Origin: Tretioscincus oriximinensis
Taxonomy: Eukaryota > Chordata > Lepidosauria > Squamata > Gymnophthalmidae
DNA: 64,000 bases
Direction of reading: 5' to 3'
Assembly (NCBI GenBank): GCA_022410635.1
Contig: JAJVDF010000465.1
Coordinates: 146,121-210,120, forward strand
Within the stretch, counting starts at the first letter, position 1. Each line of letters opens with the position of its first letter. This document shows positions 1 to 11,261 of the stretch, in pieces. The notes under the pieces were generated by a model that saw only the letters and a program-made list of their open reading frames with translations, made no database searches and had not been told where the DNA came from. The position numbers were made by a program, and so were the translations under genes.

Positions 1-3000
1 GAGCACTCACAGCTCACAGCAACTGGGATGTTAATGTGGAATGAATGCTCAGGTAAAATTACGCCTGCATTTCGCTTTCATTTTGAACGATAAAATCTGT
101 TTTCCATTCCCTTTTACAGTTCTAATGGGAATGCAGCCTATGAGATCCTCTCTTCCCTGATTGAAAGAAGGCCCTTCACCAGATTCTTGGTCTAACTACT
201 GTCTGAAATTATGAGGCAAACTTGTGCAGCGTCGTTGGCATATGTGCATTTTGCCACTGGATTCCATAAAAAGTACTTTCAGAGTCACTTGGAATCCCTT
301 AGAAACAAAGAGNCCTGCTAGGTTGGTTACAATCCATCTGGTATAAGATCCTCTCTCACATAATGGCGCACCAATTGCTTCTGAGCATTTTTAAGGGGAA
401 GAACAAGGAGCATCTCCCTCTTTAAACAAAGAAGTCTGGTAGCATCTTAGAGACAAGAAAACAGTTGGTAGAATGAACTTTCATAGATTAAGCCTAATTA
501 CTCAGCAGATGCATAGAGTGAAGTGCCTAGAAATAGATGCATACAGACAAGCTGATGCTTTGTGTGTGAATAGCAAAAGAAATGCAGAACCATATGGTGC
601 AGTGATGAGCTGACAAGTTCAGTATAACAATGGTCATTGAGGCTTTATGTGTAAATAGCGGTGCAAATTAGTCAGAGTGCTGTAATGTACAATGATGCTG
701 GTTGGGAACCAGAAACGAAATGGGAAAAGTTCAAGGGAGCCCTTTTAAAGCCAGGGCCACTACACTGCATACGCGTAATATGCCAGAAAACCATCGCTTC
801 TATTAATCTTCCTATTAGTGAACAGGAGTTCGTGGATGAATTCCAACACCCCTATCTCTTTCCAATCTTCCCTTATTCTTTTTCTGTTCAGCGATTGAAC
901 AAATTGCTGAGAATTTCTGTTAGATGTTTTGCAGCTTTTTATTTAGTTTTCCTGGTGCCTAATTTAAGTCCATTCACTCACTGAACCTTTTGAAATGCAT
1001 TATTAGTAAGCAAAGAGATATGTGGAGATACTGGAGAATGTGCAGGTTTTAGGAGGATAAAGAAGGATTTTGTAGAGTAAATCAGGATGTGTATGTTGCA
1101 GACTTGTTATGACAGCTGTGTATATTAGCATTCTGCATATGGGTGAGCACTGCTGCAAACATCTGCATGTCATCTGTGCTTCATCAAGGTGGTCTATGAA
1201 ACCATATCTAGAGGGTAGAGCTGTGGGCACGTCGGATGACATCTGTATGGTGCATATTTCAAATAGGATATTGTATGTTTTGGTACTCCTCCCATGGTAA
1301 ATCCTTCTTAAGGTGACTGTTGCTTTTTGAACAATTTACCTGAGAATGTACAAATTTCCAGGGAGATCAAGCAACATAGTACAAATCTATTAAAAGTTTA
1401 ATTTTCTCCATTGACTTGCAATGGGAGCCAATCCATCATTCGTGCCAATGTAGTTGTAAAGCAGATTGTTCAACCCATTGGAAGTCAATATAATATTCTG
1501 GTGGCTGGTCAACCCAATACATGTTAGTGGAGTTTTTTGTCACAAAGCCCCCTATTCCCCAGTTTTACACTGAAATCAATAACTTGATTTATGCAGTTTT
1601 CTTTTTGCTGAAAAGAGCTTCCCATACAAATTGCGGTACAGTTGTATTCAAAATCTCTAGTGCTCACTTTCCCTATGCTGATAAATTTTCTGAGGATATT
1701 GACGCACTGTGCAAATATTTTCTGCAAAGCTTTTATCATTAGTAAGAATGGTTATTAATGGGTTTTAGATATAGACTAGCCATCTCTAATTTTATTCTGA
1801 GATATAAAACATAAATGTACTTTTGAAAATCAAATAAATATGAAGTAATTTATCATTTCAATCTTATGTCACATTAAACTTTCATATATGTTAATAAAAA
1901 CCAAGAATGAGTCTCAAATTACTGATNCAGCGTATATATTTTTAGAAAGGCATACATCATGAGTGCTGAAAGTTTTTCTTTTACTTTTAATCATGATATC
2001 TTTCTTCTCCTACCTCTTAATTCCATCCTCTGTTTTCGTGATGTTCATTGTTCTCCTTGTTCTTCTCCAGTGTGACAGGGACTACTGCTATAATTGTCTT
2101 ATCATACCCAGAATGCTTTGCTTCTGGGTAACCATAATCATACTGTATATTTTAAAGTGCATATCTATTTTTAGTATTATCTTGCTGTCATTTTTGAAAA
2201 ACATGCATTGAATTTTGGTTACTGCACATTTTCATTTATCCTTTTAGAAAGTCTTAAATATATTTCAAAGATACAAAAGGGATGGAGGATAAAAGAAATC
2301 TATTCAAAGTAGAGAGGAAAAAAACTTAGTTTTGCTGAAAGTTATGGAGAAAATTTAACTTTACATAAATGCCTGACATCTGAGAAAGCCTCAATCCATT
2401 TGGTGAATATAAGCAAGAATCAAAGCACTTTCCCCCCCATATGTTTCAAAGAGATGGGTGCTTTCTCATTTTGTGACACAGGAATGATCTGCACGTTGCA
2501 TTCTAAAATTGGAATGTGTAAAGATAAATATTAGCTTGTGAGGAAACAAAAAAATCTACCAAAATTCAACTGTACGTATAGCTGTCCCTATCAATTTGCT
2601 AAAATACAAAAACAAACAAACAAATAAATAGCAGACACAGTTCTATGATATATTATCCTTCATTAAAATTAATGATCACATTAACTTTCTCAGGTACCTG
2701 TGATCATATTACCTTCTCAGGCTACAGTCTTTCCATAAAAGGGCTATTTTCCTACAAACCTTGGGAAAAAGACTCTTCAATAGTCCATCTCTCCTATACT
2801 CATCAAGCTGTACTTTCTTACCTGCACTCTGCATTGCACAATCATGTTTTGGCAATCCAAGGAAAGGGCTTACTTGCTGCCTTCTGTACTTCCAAAAAAA
2901 GTGAGTGCTTTCTGTACTTCTGAAGAAATGTAGGTGCAGGCTCCTGATACCAGATTGGTCTCTGGTAACAGACACCTAAATCCTTAACCACTAAATGCTT

Positions 3001-3941
3001 TAGATTTCTGGAGTAATCAACATGTATTTCTATATTTTCTGATAAATCAACATACCTGTCTTTGAAATATTTGATTTGAAAATATTGTATTGGAAAACTG
3101 CTACTCTAATTTGCTAATGCTGTAATTCTTCCAAGTTTCCTTTCCTTCCAGGCCACTTAAATGCCAAATCTCCAAACAGGAAATGATGTTTGTAGTGTGG
3201 AGTAAGGCTTTTTATCCCTAATATCTATCCAAAATAAGTACATGGACGATAATGTTTTATATTACATCACCTGTCATTATGGATGCAGGATCACACAGAG
3301 ATGCCTAGTGCCTTATGTTTCAGTTTCCCTTACCGCATAGGATTGTTATATATAAGGCTAAAATTAAAAGCTGAAGAACTGTCTTGAGTTCTTTAAAATA
3401 ATGATAGAACGAAGGTACATGTCGTGAATGAACTNTTTGCAATAGCTTGTAAAACCTTAAATTCAGAGATGAGACACATATAAGCGATAACTATTAGATA
3501 GTTAAAATGACTTTTTGTGTAATTGCCTCAAGAGAATGGTCTCTAAGGGATTTTTTCCCCTTTTTTGCACTTCCCTAAACTAAACCATTGCTACTCCTAG
3601 TCCAAAGCTGGAAGGCTGTATTCCAGCAGGTGACCTGATAATTGACCAAACAAGTCATCCCATGTCAGCTTATTGATAATTTTTAATCTAATTTTGTCAC
3701 TCTGGCTTCTGACTTTCTTGTTTGTTCTGCGTATCTGAATACCAATAGTACCATTGGTTCCAGTGACATTGGAAGGGGCAAGTAGGGACTCCTGGAAGGT
3801 TGCTAGGTAGAAGATTGAAGTCCAGGACCTCCAAGGTAGAATTTTCCAAATTCCACACACAAAGCCAGCTAGACAGGCAGAGATTAGAACCTTCTATGCG
3901 TGGATGAGGCTGTGGTATCGTGAGGAAGGATTTAGATTTGT
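1..3941. other. No gene recognised; unassigned AT-rich sequence
   Basis: No exon, RNA gene or confidently classified repeat was recognised here. Open frames are short (about 107 codons at most) and match nothing I know. One weak inverted pair sits near 1398-1490, where CATTGACTTGCAATGGG faces CCCATTGGAAGTCAATA. Such a pair is compatible with an old small DNA transposon, but I cannot define its ends. An (AAAC)n/(AAAT)n patch lies near 2605-2632. Confidence 0.5.
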
Positions 3942-4317
3942 CTCGAACCAGATGTTGCCCAGCTCCTGTCAGCTTTCACCCAGGTATAAGTTTAAAAGCT
4001 CCTCTGCAACTTTAATATACTGCTCAAAATAATTAAGGGAACACTTTAACATGTTCCCTTAATTGTTTTGAGCTGTATATTAAGCACCAGCAGTCTGGTT
4101 CCATCTTGGTTCAAGTGTAATTCATCCCTTTTATACATGTATGGCTATTTGTATGTGTAAGGGACATTTTGGGACAAGCCATACACGTACAAAAGAGTTG
4201 CACTTGAACCAAGATGGAACCAGACTATTGGTGCTTAATATTTAAAAAGTTGCAGAGGAGCTTTTAAACTTATACCTGGGTAAAAGCTGACAGGAGCTGG
4301 GCAGCATCCAGTTCGAG
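3942..4317. repeat. Large foldback (inverted repeat) element, interrupted by a palindromic MITE
   Basis: The left arm starts CTCGAACCAGATGTTGCCC and the right arm ends GGGCAGCATCCAGTTCGAG. The arms stay complementary for about 140 bases each, through AGCTCCTGTCAGCTTT and GGTTCCATCTTGGTTCAAGTG. They meet around a spacer of about 31 bp at 4146-4176. Removing the insertion at 4016-4079 leaves about 310 bp. Structurally this is a foldback DNA transposon or an inverted duplication. I do not recognise the family, and no clear target duplication was found. A 12-base direct repeat AGGCTGTGGTAT lies near both sides (about 3907 and 4387), which may be chance. Confidence 0.75.
4016..4079. mobile_element. 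Palindromic Tc1/mariner-like MITE, copy 1 (centre shortened)
   Basis: A near-perfect palindrome whose ends read TATACTGCTCAAAATAATT and AATTGTTTTGAGCTGTATA. The family core is TACTGCTCAAAACAATTAAG followed by GGAACACTTTAACAT. These ends resemble the termini of a Tc1/mariner-type transposon known from fish and other vertebrates, and a TA target duplication fits that superfamily. This copy is about 64 bp against about 82 bp for its relatives, because the centre is shortened. It interrupts the left arm of the foldback at 3942-4317, whose intact right arm shows the uninterrupted site. Confidence 0.75.
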
Positions 4318-4519
4318 AAAGTGTAAATGTAAATGCAATTACTGGGGAACAGAATTATGTACATAATATTGCAGTAGGGGAACCAGGCTGTGGTATTCAA
4401 GTAGAAAGCTGTAATGAGCAAACTGTGGTTTCTCACAAATATACTGGGCCAAATTTGCACTGGAGAAAAGCATATAAATGTCTGTATTCAAATGTCAGAA
4501 TTCTGTGAGCAAAAATAAG

Positions 4520-5040
4520 GGAGTCGGAATGCTTTAGTGAAGGACAATAATATTGATATTATTGGCATAACTGAAACAAATGGGATACAGTTATCCCAGG
4601 TTACAAACCATATAGAAAAGATAGGAAAGGGAGACCTGGTGGTGGTGGTGTAGCCTTGTACGTTAAAGAAGGGATTGAATTGGAATTTCCAGGTAAAACA
4701 GATCCATCCATAGAAGCAAACAAGTTTAATATTTAGAGTTCGCTACTGACCTTGAAAGTAACACTCATTTGGAACATGAGGTCATAGAAGCTTCCAAAAA
4801 GGGAAGGGTAGTCATAATGGGAGACTTCAGCTATCCACACATCAACTGGAAAAATTCTTCATGAAAAATAAATAAAATTCTTAGACATGCTACCTGATTG
4901 CTTTTTAAAACCTACCAGGGGCAAGGGAATCCTGGGTTTAGTCCTAAGTAATAAACAGGATCCGATACAAGATGTAATTGTAACTGGTCCTATAGGAAAN
5001 AGTGACTATAACACAATAACTTTCAATTTCAAAGGGGATA
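4520..5040 (+). mobile_element. CR1 LINE fragment: ORF2 endonuclease region, degenerate
   Basis: Translated pieces match the apurinic-type endonuclease of CR1 ORF2. They are a DIIGITET stretch near 4550, GGGGVALYVKEG near 4640, VIMGDF near 4815 (the GDFN catalytic motif, degraded), and a carboxy-terminal block at 4887-5040 reading LVLSNKQDP, VIVTGP and SDYNTITF. Frame changes separate the blocks, so no protein is made. Similarity to CR1 stops abruptly near 5040, where different sequence begins. Confidence 0.75.
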
Positions 5041-5044
5041 GAAA

Positions 5045-5470
5045 ATTGTCAAGCAGGAAGTCATTACAGACAAGAGCAGCATGGGAGATTCCTGAATCCT
5101 CTGACCTGCCTGACCACATCCTCCTCCAATCACAGTCCTAACTTTTACCTGGATGTAATTTCCTCCACATACCCTTTTGCTGGGGTACTTAACCTGTTGC
5201 CAAGTAAAGTCACTCTTCTTTGTTCCTGCCTGATACCTGTGTCCAGCCTCTTCATTTCCCCCTCCCTTTTCTAACTATTAGGCCAAGCCATTAACATATG
5301 GCGGGTTTCCAGGATTCATGCTGGGGAAAGCCTTGGAGATCTCTTGCAACAATACCAGCATGAGCTAACTTGCTATATTTAACATCAACGCAGCAGCAAA
5401 TCAGCTAGTTCATTATTATGCTGCCAAGGTCTCTTCCCGGAGCCAGGAAATCGGTCACGTAAGCCGGATA
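5045..5470 (+). mobile_element. Possible LTR or LTR-plus-leader of a retroelement
   Basis: Directly after the CR1 endonuclease homology is a block that starts TGTCAAGCAGG. It has a CCAAT-type motif (CTCCAATCACAG), then AAGTAAAGTCACTCTTC, a pyrimidine-rich stretch and a possible end near AAGCCATTAACA (about 5294). The next bases, TGGCGGGTTTCCAGGATTC, could be a diverged tRNA primer-binding site, since the complement has CCA, an acceptor-like run and GAATCC, but the spacing is one base off a canonical tRNA. I see no gag, pol or env downstream. A solo or truncated LTR is the best guess, and low confidence is deliberate. Confidence 0.35.
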
Positions 5471-5479
5471 CGTGACACT

Positions 5480-6935
5480 ACAGCTATTCCTGTGATCTTA
5501 TTATTGGTGCCATTTTCTTTCCACTTAATTTTTCTTTGCTTGCTTGCTTTGTAGAAGAACATTCTTGAATTGAATGTTTTTCACCTATTTAAATGGAGTG
5601 CCCAGCAAGTCCTTCAGGTATTAAAAAAAATGAAATTGTGCCACTGCATGCAGTCATACTTGAAAAACACATTTGTCTAGGCACTGTTATGATTCTAGTA
5701 CAGTGGCAAGAAAAGCTGGCAGATACTATAAATAAGCAAAGGATATTCAGATAAGCAGCAAGGAATTGAGGTGTGGGAGGCATCATGGTCCCTCTGATGT
5801 AGCATCTTTATTAGAAGTTTGAAAATTGAAATAGCAGAGTCTAATGAGATTCAGAGATGCCACTAAATCAGAAGAAGTTGCAAAAACTTCAATGAGGAAA
5901 GAGAAATTTACACAATCCATCTCTCTCTGAACGTGAATGACATTTAAAATGATACAGACATTCATTCCAATTGGAGAGCCAATTAACGAGGGAAAAACAT
6001 ACATATGCAAGCATATCTGAGTCCATCAGTAATGAACGAAGGTCTAAGCCATGAACTGCACCATGTACTGTACGGATTATCTTTGTGGTAATATGTCTAG
6101 TTTTCCACTCATCTCAAAGGCTTCAAAATGGGATTGGAGCAGTTTACATGCTCAGAGCTATCAATGGTTATTAGTCCTGAGGCTTTGACTTCCTTTGATG
6201 TGGGAACCAATATACCTTTTAGGCAAGGTGATAGGGACTGTTTTTAAGACAAAGTGTATTTATGATGTACTGCTTGTAGACTTCAATATGCAACTGGCTG
6301 CCAATGGGAGAACGTGCTAATGGTCTAGATGGATCAGTGGTCTGATTTACTAACACATTTTTTAACTTCTATCATGCAATCATTTGTTTCTGCAAGCCAC
6401 TAGAGCTGCTACTATATATCTAAGTCTTGCTCTCTTTTTAGAATATGCTGTTAAAAGGCACAGCATATTGTTGGCAAATCTGGAACTTAATTTGAATTGA
6501 TTGCTATGAANATGTTCAGCGAGGTTTTATAGTATTTTTTTATCTTTTTAACTTTTAGGATTTTTAAAATTTTACAGATAGCATTTGTAATAAGTGCCCC
6601 CCAGTTGATATGATCTTTCGACTAATCACTAATATTATATATAGCTAAGCCAAGTAGAATTTGACAAACAAGATATTTATTTATTCATAGTCTTTCAGGA
6701 AACCTACTGGATACCAAAAAAATGTTTAAATTATATTCAGAGAAAAGATTGGTTGAATTTCTCATAACTAAAAACCAGATAGAAGGCTGCTAATCTTAGG
6801 TTTTATACATGCATTTATATGTGTAGGTAAGTGAAAGAGAACAAAGTAATGTGAAAGTCTTAAGGAACAATTGCTCTTAAGCAAGCTGGATAATTTTTTG
6901 TGCATGTTACAGAGTAGTGAAAAATCTAAGTACTG
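5480..6935. other. No gene or repeat recognised
   Basis: This is AT-rich sequence with short open frames only (75 codons or fewer). No known repeat signature or RNA gene was recognised. Confidence 0.5.
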
Positions 6936-6938
6936 CAG

Positions 6939-7143
6939 ATGGATGTCTGGATGCTGCCTCCGGGATGGAGTAACAGGCAGGACTCCTGAAATACCATTTG
7001 CAGGGAGTCATGAACAGGTGCATATTTTGCTTTCCTCTGTTCAGACTGCCCAGGTGCATCTGGTGGGCCTCTGTGTGAGACAGAATGCTGGACTAGATGG
7101 GCTCTGGCCCAAACCAGTATGGCTCTTCTTGTGTTCGTATTGC
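6939..7143 (+). mobile_element. CR1 LINE 3' untranslated end (TTCTTATG type)
   Basis: The sequence contains the diagnostic order seen in the other copies of the window: GGATGTCTGGATGCTGCC, then CCTGAAATACCATTTGCAGG, GACTGCCCAGGTGCATCTGG, GAATGCTGGACTAGATGGGC and a GGCTCTTCTTGTGTTCGTA tip. It is a 5'-truncated CR1 insertion. Close relatives lie at 11262-11403 and 23503-23984. An open frame of 136 codons runs through it by chance. Confidence 0.8.
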
Positions 7144-7272
7144 TGGACAAAAGGATGCAAACAGGTTATTAACCTTGCCTATCTTCTCATCATGTTATTG
7201 TTCCTTTGCAAAATATTTAAATGCTTGCATGTGACTATCTACTTGCTAGCAAATGTAGCAAGAGGGTCTTGT

Positions 7273-7374
7273 AGTACTTAAGAGACTAATAAGAAAAAGG
7301 TAGCCGGCATGAGTTTTTGTAGACAGTTCTACTTCTTCAGATGCCGCCTATCTTTCTCTTGTTAGTTTCTAAAG
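7273..7374. repeat. Foldback of a dispersed sauropsid repeat ('GTTAGTCTCTAAGTGC' family)
   Basis: The left arm (TACTTAAGAGACTAATAAG, AAAAAGGTAGCCGGCAT) is complementary to the right arm (ATGCCGCCTATCTTTCTC, TTGTTAGTTTCTAAAGTG). The arms enclose about 30 bp carrying a TGTAGACAGTTCTACTTCTTCAG segment. The same family appears at 18538-18627, 24207-24283, 37280-37370 and 41660-41757. I recognise it as a common reptile dispersed repeat but cannot name it. Confidence 0.5.
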
Positions 7375-7379
7375 TGCAA

Positions 7380-8435
7380 TGAATTGCTAGATTTTCTTGA
7401 CACAAAGTAACATGACTATTTCTTCAAATATGGGTATTTTTGAAGAGCAACTATAATGTGAAAAGTAAGCAGATGGAGGTAAGGAATCACTATTATGGAA
7501 AACTCAAAATTGCTGGGGTTTTTAAATTGCAATATATTGGATTTTCTATCAACTGACCTGGGACTATGCAGGGATTGCTACATTTATGTATGGCAACTCC
7601 AATATAAGTGCCAGGAAAATCCTAATTTTTTATATGTGTCAAGAGGTGTTGTTTTTGTTCCGCTAAACATTGTTACCGATTCTTACGGCATCAATTCACT
7701 CTGTTTGGTATCCCCTATAGAACTGCCCATGCTTTAATATCACCAAAATGTGTAAGAGGGCCTTCCGTGTGTCAGTCCTCCAGGTCTGAAATAGTCTCTC
7801 AGTGGTGGTTGGCAGGAACAACCTTTATAAGGGTTTTGGTGCTTGGTTAAAATATATACAGCTATAGTTTCTTCTGAAAGTTACTAAATATATATTTTTA
7901 AACATTTGCTGTGCTCTGCCATGGACCTTCAGGGATACAAATATTAAAATTTAATTCATCCTGGTGCTTGAAAACTACATGAATATATCTATGCGGTTTT
8001 CTTGGCAATGCTATTGAAAACCAAAGTCATTCAGCAAAATCAACACTAATATTTTTTTCAAAGGACCATCCAAGGAAGATTGGACATATCTGTGGAAGGA
8101 CTATACTGCAATCTATACATTATGGAGGCAGTTACTATATTTTTTTACAAGCATAGATGATGTGTCTCTGAAGCCCAGTTGCTGGGGAGCATGACTGAAG
8201 AGATGCTTTGGTGCTTCAACTCTGCCTGTGAACTTTNTAGGCATTTGGTTGATAATGTTTACGAAAACTGGTTACTGAAATACAGTAGCTAAACTATCCA
8301 GCAAATTCCTTCAAATGATTTCATAAGACTGTGAGACGTTCAGAAAAACTGTACCCTTTCCGGCACTGAACTTGGATTGCAAGACATCCTTGCAATCTTC
8401 CCAATGCAATATTGTTGGTAATATTTGTTGTTGCC
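7380..8435. other. No gene or repeat recognised
   Basis: I see only short frames of about 80 codons and AT-rich sequence. Nothing is recognised until the L2-like tail at 8440. Confidence 0.5.
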
Positions 8436-8439
8436 GCTC

Positions 8440-8482
8440 CAAGACCTTCAGGTATGGGGCGGGGTATAAATGTAAATAAATA
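8440..8482 (+). mobile_element. L2-like LINE 3' tail
   Basis: The sequence AAGACCTTCAGGTATGGGGC, then GGGGTATAAATGTAAATAAA, matches the 3' tail seen at 13259-13584, 43805-44062 and, on the minus strand, 28280-28522. Only the tail is convincing here. Confidence 0.55.
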
Positions 8483-8782
8483 TGCAGAAAATGCACCCCA
8501 ATGCTATCGTTGTCAGTTTTCCTGTAACAGACAAGATTATTTCACTGAGAAGTTCCAAATGGCAACTGTGAGGGAGGGAGGAGTTGCTTAACTAGTTTGC
8601 AGATGATCATAGTGAGACAATTCCATATTTTCCTTGTGAGAGATGCAAATAAACTGTGGTTTACAGCACACATTTGTTTATGTGCACCTTTGGCAAGGTA
8701 CAACAAGAGGCAAAAATTGGAATCCTTTTTATAGATCTCATTACTTCATGCTGACTAGAGACATATCTCAGAAGAAATTATG

Positions 8783-8830
8783 AAACAGTGAAATTAACAA
8801 AACAACAGTGAAATTAACAAAACAACAGTG
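8783..8830. repeat. 20-bp tandem repeat at the 5' junction of a CR1 copy
   Basis: A 20-base unit, ACAGTGAAATTAACAAAACA, occurs about 2.3 times, with ACAGTG at 8785, 8805 and 8825. The last partial unit merges into the CR1 reverse transcriptase reading (ACAACAGTGAGATGG), which other CR1 copies share. Confidence 0.75.
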
Positions 8831-9856
8831 AGATGGATTGAAAACTGGCTTAGTGATCGTACTCAAAGAGTGATAATAAATGGTTGCACATCCAATTGGA
8901 AGAATGTTTCAAGTGGGGTACCACAAGGGTCTGTCCTAGGCCCAGTGCTATTTAACATATTTATAAATGATCTAGATGAAGGAATTGAAGGAAAACTTAT
9001 TAAATTTGCTGATGACACAAAACTAGGTGGTGTTGCTAATACTAAACAAGATAGAGATAGGATTCAAAAAGATCTAGACAAACTTGAACAATGGGCTGAA
9101 ACTAACAGAATGGTATTTAACAGAGAGAAAATGAAAACAGCACGTATAGAATGGGAGGAATATGTCTGAGCAGCAGCACAGGTGAGAAGGACCTGGGTGT
9201 TTTGGTAGATCACAGATTAAACATGAGTCAACAGTGTGAAGCAGCTGCCAAAAAGGCAAACACAATCCTGGGATGTATCAAGAGGGGCATAGAATCTCGC
9301 TCACGTGAAGTAATTATTCCTCTCTACAGTACTTTGGTACGACCACACTTGGAATACTGTGTTCAGTTCTGGGGGCCCCAATTTAAAAAGGACATTGATA
9401 AACTAGAGCAAGTACAGAAGAGAGTTACAAGGATGGTGAGTGGTCTGGAAACCATGTCCTATGAGGAACGGTTAAAGGATCTAGGGATGTTTAGTCTGCA
9501 AAAGAGAAGACTGAGAGGAGATCTGATAGCTGTTTACAAATATCTGAAGGGCTGTCATAGAGCAGAGGGATCAACATTGTTCTCATTAGCACATGGAAGG
9601 ACTAGAAACAATGGAATGAAACTGCAAGGGAGTAGATTTAGATTAGATATCAGAAAAAACTTTCTAACAGTCAGGGTGATAAACCAGTGGAACAGTTTGC
9701 CACAGGAGGTGGTGAGTTCTCCTTCACTGGAAGTCTTCAAACAGAGGCTGGACAGTCATCTGTCTGGGATGATTTAATGAATCCTGCATCGAGCAGGGGG
9801 TTGGACCCGATGACCCTGGAGGTCCCTTCCGACTCTATGATTCTATGATTCTATGA
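8821..9856 (+). mobile_element. CR1 LINE, 5'-truncated: reverse transcriptase to 3' end (ATTCTATG type)
   Basis: This is the best-preserved CR1 in the window. The frame at 8828-9166 shows RWIENWLSDR, VSSGVPQGSVLGPVLFNIFI and the catalytic FADD followed by TKLGG. A second frame (about 9178-9774) shows [26 protein letters not shown], then [16 protein letters not shown] and WNSLPQEVV near the carboxy end. Between them about 20 residues are missing and the frame shifts, so it is dead. The N-terminal RT motifs and the endonuclease are absent. The untranslated end runs through GGTTGGACCCGATGACC to repeats of GATTCTAT. Confidence 0.92.
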
Positions 9857-9942
9857 ATTCTAAGGAATAATGCTATTTGAGCTATTCCCACTAAAAGTCT
9901 TTAAAAAATTGTCTCTCCATCACTTACCGGTATTTTTTAATA

Positions 9943-10024
9943 TATACTGCTCAAAACAATTAAGAGAACATTTTAACATACAGTGTTATGTTAAAGTGTT
10001 CCCTTAATTGTTTTGAGCAGTATA
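9943..10024. mobile_element. Palindromic Tc1/mariner-like MITE, copy 2
   Basis: An 82-bp near-palindrome. The left end is TATACTGCTCAAAACAATTA, the right end is TAATTGTTTTGAGCAGTATA, and CAGTGTTATG sits near the centre. TA repeats flank both sides, as expected for a TA-targeting transposon. It carries no coding capacity and depends on a transposase elsewhere. Confidence 0.8.
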
Positions 10025-10131
10025 TATAGAGAGATGCGGAAGTGCTACTCTGTGTACAACACTTAGGTCCTCCTGTCTTTATGGAGCCTTGTTTCTAGGC
10101 TATATCTTGGAATAAGAGCCTTCCATCTATG

Positions 10132-10187
10132 TGCTAGTGTAGACTATAGCAGGCTCCGAATCGAGCCTGCCATAGTCTGCACTGGCA
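10132..10187. repeat. Hairpin-forming repeat, copy 1 of a dispersed family
   Basis: TGCTAGTGTAGACTATAGCA then GGCTC faces GAGCC then TGCCATAGTCTGCACTGGCA, giving arms of about 25 bases with a few mismatches and a 6-base loop. The same hairpin recurs at 18996-19043, and one arm recurs near 24585-24640. The family is not recognised. It may be the core of a larger foldback element. Confidence 0.65.
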
Positions 10188-10189
10188 TG

Positions 10190-11260
10190 TGGCTGGCCAA
10201 GCTCTGAACTGAGATATAACCCAGAATAAAGTTCAGGGCCTTAGTATCTAATTCTTTGATGAATTGCAGCTGAATATTTAAAACTAGCTCTAGTAAGTTA
10301 TTTGATATTAAGACATTCATTTCTGGTTGAACTGTGAGGATTAATTCTATTTCTTCTAAGCAACCCACCATGAATGCTGCTATTGACAGATTATAAATAT
10401 TGTACAGAAAGCTGAACATCAGCAGCACTACTAGTTGCTGCATAAGAATCTGTATTTATATTATTAAATGCAACTGTCCATCCAGCTAAATATTATCTGT
10501 TCTGAGCAGGCTTTCCTATAGCCTATCTGATGCTTTCAAATGGAAGCCATGATCCTTCTGAATGCAGACAAAATACAGTGAATATTTTAGAATATGGTGT
10601 CCTCGGTTTTCATAATTCAGAATCCATTTCCTCTCTTTTAATAACTGATTTTTTGTGACTTCATGTTTCTTAAGGTTTTGATAGCTCTGCCTTGCCTGTT
10701 CACAAGTAAGCCGCAGAGCTATGGTAAGCAGAAACTCTGGTCAATTGTGACGACCATCCTTGTTTTTATCCCTTCTGAGAATGTTTGTGTCCTTTTCAGC
10801 ACAGTCTTTATCTTTGGTCCAGAATACACTACCCACCCTCTGCTGATATGGGGTAGGCCACTCAGATATCCCTCCCTTCTTAGGCTCCTGCTACAGCATA
10901 AAGAATCGTGCATAGCTGATAAAGCCAATGCAGAGCTGTAGAAGGTGAGGGAGCTTAATGTCTGTAACACAATGACTTCAGCTGGAGCACACTGAATTGA
11001 GGCTGCCAGTTACCTACTAGTAAACTATAAGAGCTTGTTGTTGCTTATTTTGGATATTCTAGCTCACATTGCTATGACAAAGCATCCTAGTGATGGGGCA
11101 CAGAATGCATTGCCTCAGAACAGGCTGCAGACAGCAGGCCTCTGAAACCGCTTCTTGAAATGTATTTCTCTGCCCTATTTCTTTACATACTCAACCACAT
11201 CTTTCTGGCAGGCCTTAGGAAGCATTAAGAGTAAACTTCGTTTTCCCCTGTTATTCAGGA
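10190..11260. other. No gene recognised
   Basis: Open frames of 99 codons or fewer show no recognised domains. No RNA gene or repeat was recognised. Confidence 0.5.
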
Positions 11261-11261
11261 C

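Noticed and set aside
6871..7281. 136-codon frame as a possible gene
   Set aside because: It runs through a CR1 3' untranslated end.
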